Shown piece by piece: positions 60,364 to 64,000 of a stretch of DNA of 64,000 bases. The notes under the pieces are model-generated. The model saw nothing but the letters and a program-made list of their open reading frames with translations, did not search any database and was not told the origin of the DNA. A program made the position numbers and the translations under genes. Each line of letters starts with the position of its first letter. Within the stretch, counting starts at the first letter, position 1. The DNA comes from CAIMMJ01 sp037131955 (GTDB lineage: Bacteria; Bacteroidota; Bacteroidia; UBA4408), in contig JBAXQC010000007.1 of assembly GCA_037131955.1 (NCBI GenBank), positions 1 through 64,000 of the forward strand, given 5' to 3'.

Positions 60364-61492
60364 AGTTTTTGTAACACACCGAAAAGGTAAACATCAAGTT
60401 ATCTTTTTTTAGAGAATTTAGCTCTCCAAAAATATCTTGTGAGTTGTAGAGTTTTTTTGCCTCCAATCTAAAGAAGAAATTTTCTTTCAGTTTATAATCA
60501 GCATTAATCGAAACTCCATTCAAGTTTACTTGCACTTGGCTTGGCAGCAAAGGAAGAATTACTGCATTATTTTTAACGGTATAGTTTTCAAGTCGTAATG
60601 CAAAATTTAAATTAGCACTTGGTTTAAAGGCAACAACAATTTGAGGCGAAAACCAATGGTCAATTGTTTTGGTGAATGCATTTTCTTGTATGCCATAATC
60701 TAGTCCAGCAACAAACTCAAACTTATTTAAAAGTTGTTTTTTATAATACACATTATTAAAAAATCGGTAATACAAAAAACCTGCATTTTTGCCTTGCACC
60801 AAAATGTTGCTTAAATTTATACTACTAGTTTTAGAAAAACTATACAAAAGTTGAATGCCAGCAGCTGGCTCAAATTCAAAATTTATAGGATATATTTTTT
60901 GCCAGCCGTTTAAAAGTAGAAATGCAAAATATATTTTTTGATTGGTGCTTGTGTAGGATAATCTAATTCCGCTTTCGAAATAAGGACTGTTTTCTGCTGC
61001 AATGCTTCTGGTTAAAGTTAAGTTATCTGCTCCAATGGCACTCTCAAACCCTATGTGCGAAGGAAGCACTCCTGCATCTAACCATAAGTTTTTTCTCTTT
61101 GATATTTTGCATCCAACGTTTGCCTCAAAAATGTTCTTTACAAATCCTCTTTCATTAGAAAGATTTACATTGGCGTAAGTTCCAAACATTGGGCTAAAAC
61201 TAAAACGCCAATACTTTTTTTCAAGATTCAGTTTTACAAAAAAAATATTCGTAGAAAAAGTTCTAGTAGAGGTGTGGTTGTATAAAAAATTAGACCTGTT
61301 GTAAATTTTATTCTCTCTTGCATCTACTGCATAATATGCTTCGGCATACACACTAGTATTTATGTATGTATTGGTATTTGAGCTGTCAACTGGAGCTTGG
61401 GCTATTGCAATTTTTAAAGAAAAAACAAAACCAATAATAAGAAATAAAAATAGTTGAATACTTTTCCCTTTTTTATTCAACACAAAATTCAA
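60362..61492 (-). CDS. Outer-membrane beta-barrel porin (bbp2/OmpL-like)
   Basis: Up to 376 residues. The first codon is TTG right after the cyanophycinase stop; a GTG at residue 4 is an alternative. The signal peptide ends near AIAQ. The mature part is a regular barrel pattern with the family motif AGVLPSHIGFESAIGADN and ends FSVCYKN. It is probably co-transcribed with the upstream cyanophycinase and may admit its substrate or export the product; that is inferred from adjacency. Confidence 0.75.
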   Translation of the reverse strand: MNFVLNKKGKSIQLFLFLIIGFVFSLKIAIAQAPVDSSNTNTYINTSVYAEAYYAVDARENKIYNRSNFLYNHTSTRTFSTNIFFVKLNLEKKYWRFSFSPMFGTYANVNLSNERGFVKNIFEANVGCKISKRKNLWLDAGVLPSHIGFESAIGADNLTLTRSIAAENSPYFESGIRLSYTSTNQKIYFAFLLLNGWQKIYPINFEFEPAAGIQLLYSFSKTSSINLSNILVQGKNAGFLYYRFFNNVYYKKQLLNKFEFVAGLDYGIQENAFTKTIDHWFSPQIVVAFKPSANLNFALRLENYTVKNNAVILPLLPSQVQVNLNGVSINADYKLKENFFFRLEAKKLYNSQDIFGELNSLKKDNLMFTFSVCYKN

Positions 61493-62368
61493 TTAATGAT
61501 CTGTTTTTGCTACCTCAACGTGGTCAGAGAAAAACTTTCTGGATTTTACGTTGTAATGATTTCCTTTGGCCATAACATGAATAATTAGATGTTCAATAGA
61601 AAGTGGAGCACCATGCTCTACATCTGCAATGTTAGAATGCTTAATTTCATGACCATCAAACAATATAATTAATCCACTTCCTATTGCTTCAAGTTTATTG
61701 CCCTCGGTTACCAAGACTCCAGTGTCTTCGCCCAATCCAATTCCAATGCAACCAGGGTTTCCTGCCACAGCTTCGGCCAATCTTCCAAATCTTCCTCTGG
61801 TTACAAAATGAGAATCAATAATCACATTATTCATAAAGGCTAATCCTGTTGTAATTTTAACTTCCCCTTTCATCAATGCCACTGATGAGCTTCCCTGATA
61901 AATCATGGTGCTACTCATAGCCATTGCACCTGCACTAGTTCCTGCAATTACAAAGGATTCGTTTTCGTACCTTTCGTGTAGAATTTCCAAAAATTTTGTT
62001 CCTCCAAAAATCATAGAAAGTCTCATTTGATTACCGCCGGTAAACATTACCCCGTCACAATTTTTTATTCGTTCTAAAAATTCAGGAGTATCAGATTCTT
62101 CTCTCTTTTTTATATGCAGCACACCTACATTTGAGCAGCCCAATTTAGCAAATGCATCTAAGTAGTTTTGACCCACTTCTTCAGGTATAGAAGAAGCAGT
62201 GGTTATTACCTCAACTCTGGATTCAATGCCTTTCATTTCTTTCAGGAATCTTTTTAAAATTCCAAACTCAAAAAAATTAAGGTGGTCTTTTTGTGTAAAT
62301 TTTGGTTCAATGGCAGTTCCTTTATCTTCGTTTCCGCCAATGGAAATAAGTATTCCTTTTGGTATCAT
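61493..62368 (-). CDS. cphB: Cyanophycinase
   Basis: Serine peptidase of the S51 family that degrades cyanophycin to beta-Asp-Arg dipeptides. 291 residues with the nucleophile Ser in VIAGTSAGAMAMS, FTGGNQMRL, DSHFVTRGRFGRL and GIGLGEDTGVL. No cyanophycin synthetase (cphA) lies in the window; in many genomes they are neighbours. There is no signal peptide. The porin gene follows directly with no gap. Confidence 0.92.
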   Translation of the reverse strand: MIPKGILISIGGNEDKGTAIEPKFTQKDHLNFFEFGILKRFLKEMKGIESRVEVITTASSIPEEVGQNYLDAFAKLGCSNVGVLHIKKREESDTPEFLERIKNCDGVMFTGGNQMRLSMIFGGTKFLEILHERYENESFVIAGTSAGAMAMSSTMIYQGSSSVALMKGEVKITTGLAFMNNVIIDSHFVTRGRFGRLAEAVAGNPGCIGIGLGEDTGVLVTEGNKLEAIGSGLIILFDGHEIKHSNIADVEHGAPLSIEHLIIHVMAKGNHYNVKSRKFFSDHVEVAKTDH

Positions 62369-62507
62369 TAAAATCGTTTTATTTTAGTTTCCCCCCGATA
62401 TTTAGATTCCAAATATAGGTAAGTTAACATTCAGGCAAAATAAAACCTTTAAAAACTTACTAAATAGCCACATTTTACAAAAAACATAGGAATATTTACT
62501 CAATAAT

Positions 62508-62537
62508 TTGATAATTAACAAAAAGAGTTTACTTTTG
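62508..62537 (+). promoter_or_regulatory. Promoter of rpsF-rpsR-rplI
   Basis: TTG at 62508-62510, a 19-bp spacer and TACTTTTG at 62530-62537, 32 bp before rpsF. The same spacing as the rpsL promoter. The rest of 62369-62569 holds no gene. Confidence 0.8.
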
Positions 62538-62569
62538 CAGTCCTTTTTAAAAATTTAAACAAAAAGAAC

Positions 62570-62923
62570 ATGTTAAAAAATTATGAAACCGTTTTCATTT
62601 TGACTCCCGTTTTGTCTGATGATCAGGCAAAGGAAACGGTAAACAGGTACAAAGATTACCTTAAGCAAAATGAGGTGCAATTGTTGCACGAAGAAAATTG
62701 GGGCCTTAAAAAATTGGCTTACCCTATCAACAAAAAATCTTCTGGATTTTATGTTTTATTTCAATACCAAGCACCGGGAACATTTGTTGCCGATTTGGAA
62801 TTGGCAATGAAAAGAGACGAAAGAATGCTTCGTTTCTTAACTGTTTCCTTAGACAAATATGCTTTGGAATACGCCGATAGAAGAAGAAATAAAAGATCAG
62901 AAAAGAAAGAAGTAACCGCTTAA
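62570..62923 (+). CDS. rpsF: 30S ribosomal protein S6
   Basis: S6 binds S18 on the 30S platform. The 117 residues begin MLKNYETVFILTPVLSDDQ, with ENWGLKKLAYPINKKSSGFYVLFQY and a Lys/Arg-rich C-terminal tail. In Bacteroidota S6, S18 and S21 together cover the anti-Shine-Dalgarno end of 16S rRNA, which fits the A-rich leaders in this window. First gene of a three-gene operon. Confidence 0.98.
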   Translation: MLKNYETVFILTPVLSDDQAKETVNRYKDYLKQNEVQLLHEENWGLKKLAYPINKKSSGFYVLFQYQAPGTFVADLELAMKRDERMLRFLTVSLDKYALEYADRRRNKRSEKKEVTA

Positions 62924-62935
62924 TCTCATTAAATC

Positions 62936-63202
62936 ATGGCAAAAGCATCAGAAATTAGATATTTAAATCCTCCTACTGTAGAGGTTGCAAATAAAAAATA
63001 CTGCCGTTTCAAAAAGGCTGGTATTAAATATATCGATTACAAAGACGCAAACTATTTATTAAAGTTTGTAAACGAACAAGGAAAATTGTTGCCTCGTCGT
63101 TTAACCGGAACTTCTTTGAAGTATCAGAGAAAAGTGGCTACAGCAGTAAAAAGAGCCCGTCACTTAGCACTTATGCCTTACGTAGGCGACATGCTTAAAT
63201 AA
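62936..63202 (+). CDS. rpsR: 30S ribosomal protein S18
   Basis: The 88-residue product has KKYCRFKKAGIKYIDYKDANYL and LLPRRLTGTSLKYQRKVATAVKRARHLALMPY. Only one Cys is left, the zinc-free form. S18 pairs with S6 (encoded just upstream) and contributes to hiding the anti-Shine-Dalgarno sequence in this phylum. Confidence 0.98.
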   Translation: MAKASEIRYLNPPTVEVANKKYCRFKKAGIKYIDYKDANYLLKFVNEQGKLLPRRLTGTSLKYQRKVATAVKRARHLALMPYVGDMLK

Positions 63203-63221
63203 TTTTTAATAAAAAATCATC

Positions 63222-63668
63222 ATGGAAATAATATTAAAACAAGACGTTAAACACGTTGGTTCAAAAGACGATTTAGTGAAAGTAAAAAATGGCTTTGGCT
63301 CTAATTATCTTTTACCAAAAGGGTTTGCTATTTTAGCAACAGAATCTGCTAAAAAACAATTAGACGAAACAAAAAAACAAAGAGCTCACAAAGAAGAAAA
63401 AATAAGAGTTGCAGCCGAAGGTCAAGCAAAATGGTTTGAAGGAAAGGTTATTCAAGTGGCAACAAAAGCTGGTGAAAACGGAAAAATTTTTGGTTCTGTT
63501 ACTCCAATTCAGTTGGCAGAAGCCATCAAAAAAATGGGTATGGAAATAGACAGAAAATCTATTTTGATGGACGATGACCATGTTAAAGCACTTGGAACTT
63601 ATACTGCAAAAATAAAATTGTACAAAGATGTTGTAGTTCCGTTAAACTTTGAAGTTGTTTCGGAATAA
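63222..63668 (+). CDS. rplI: 50S ribosomal protein L9
   Basis: L9 projects from the L1 side of the 50S. The 148 residues show the N-terminal domain with VKHVGSKDDLVKVKNGFGSNYLLPKG, a connecting helix, and a C-terminal domain (GKIFGSVTPIQLAEAIKKMG). Last gene of the operon, with a strong terminator 28 bp later. Confidence 0.98.
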   Translation: MEIILKQDVKHVGSKDDLVKVKNGFGSNYLLPKGFAILATESAKKQLDETKKQRAHKEEKIRVAAEGQAKWFEGKVIQVATKAGENGKIFGSVTPIQLAEAIKKMGMEIDRKSILMDDDHVKALGTYTAKIKLYKDVVVPLNFEVVSE

Positions 63669-63696
63669 TAAATCTTAGAATAAATAATAAATAAGA

Positions 63697-63727
63697 AAAA
63701 CCACTGCAATTGCGGTGGTTTTTTTTT
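63697..63727 (+). terminator. Terminator of rpsF-rpsR-rplI
   Basis: AAACCACTGCAA pairs with TTGCGGTGGTTT (one T-G pair) with virtually no loop, followed by a run of Ts (63718-63727). A textbook intrinsic terminator. Confidence 0.9.
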
Positions 63728-63869
63728 GCCAATTTTTGAGTAGTTTATGCTAAGTTTAGAAACAATCCTATATTAAACACTAAATATGTATAAAGAGTAA
63801 AAATTGTTCTCTAAATTTATCTCACCTTAAACCAAATTAAAAATAGGTAGTCTTAAATAAAAAAATCAA

Positions 63870-64000
63870 ATGAAAAAAAATATACTCTTTTTATTTCTGC
63901 TAATTGCACTAAATTCAAAATCGCAATCTCTTTATTTTCCGCCAGTAACAGGAAACACATGGGATACTATTTCTCCTGCTACCTTAGGATGGTGTCAACC
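63870..64000 (+). CDS. Start of a secreted protein gene (cut by window end)
   Basis: The first 43 codons of a gene running off the window. Signal peptide KKNILFLFLLIALNSKSQ, then LYFPPVTGNTWDTISPATLGW. This mature start resembles secreted serine hydrolases (beta-lactamase-like) of Bacteroidota, from memory. The visible part is too short for certainty. Confidence 0.55.
   Translation, partial: MKKNILFLFLLIALNSKSQSLYFPPVTGNTWDTISPATLGWCQ

Noticed and set aside
62389..62402. CCCCCC run in the cyanophycinase-rpsF gap as another arm fragment
   Set aside because: Only the C-run matches; the TTTGAAGGGGG partner is absent.

Overview
The window comes from a bacterium of the phylum Bacteroidota. The evidence is the AT-rich sequence, the fused str-S10-spc-alpha ribosomal operon followed by carA, TTG-N19-TAnnTTTG type promoters, A-rich leaders almost without Shine-Dalgarno sequences, and several type IX secretion (T9SS) and gliding genes: type A and type B sorting domains, PorP/SprF and GldH. 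I cannot fix the order from sequence alone. The genes read as chromosomal and mostly housekeeping, with a few accessory patches.

Layout: 1-700 is a 270-bp tandem repeat (two near-identical copies and a decayed third) just upstream of the promoter of the translation operon. 709-18,875 is one uninterrupted run of 33 genes: rpsL-rpsG-fusA, rpsJ to rpmC, rpsQ to secY, map-infA-rpmJ, and rpsM-rpsK-rpsD-rpoA-rplQ. It closes with an intrinsic terminator whose U-tract lies only three bases before the carA start codon. 20,000-23,055 is an accessory patch with two T9SS-exported proteins and a compact 461-bp element: a single DUF559 (Vsr-like) nuclease gene between perfect 31-bp inverted repeats. Decayed pieces of the same repeat lie at 20,074 and 22,743.

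23,286-26,597 (minus strand) holds lemA, three poorly known genes and ruvB. 26,790-32,803 is the stress and purine block RSH (ppGpp), Fur, STAS protein, purA and an OstA/LptA-like protein. 32,931-45,000 carries a lipoprotein, a topoisomerase IV B subunit, a SprB-repeat adhesin with its PorP/SprF partner, an Nramp-UspA fusion, a NadR-like kinase, a RicT/PSP1 protein, gldH, a GGGP synthase and a YqeY protein. 45,165-46,909 (minus) holds DUF4295, rpmG, rpmB and sucD. 47,139-56,249 is a cell-envelope block (TPR protein, outer-membrane barrel, vWA-like protein, AsmA protein). 56,251-62,368 is mostly minus strand (polytopic membrane protein, YdcF, barrel porin, cyanophycinase), interrupted by a plus-strand AraC-type regulator flanked by repeats and by the C-terminal remnant of a T9SS cargo gene. 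The window ends with rpsF-rpsR-rplI, a terminator, and the start of a secreted protein.

The strongest candidate for something undescribed is the DUF559 inverted-repeat element at 22,271-22,731, whose protein tail is read through its own terminal repeat. Secondary candidates are the repeat-flanked AraC gene, the lone perfect AGGAGG before rplF, the hairpin in the rplX-rplE gap and the terminator fused to the carA leader. No tRNA, rRNA or CRISPR array was seen.
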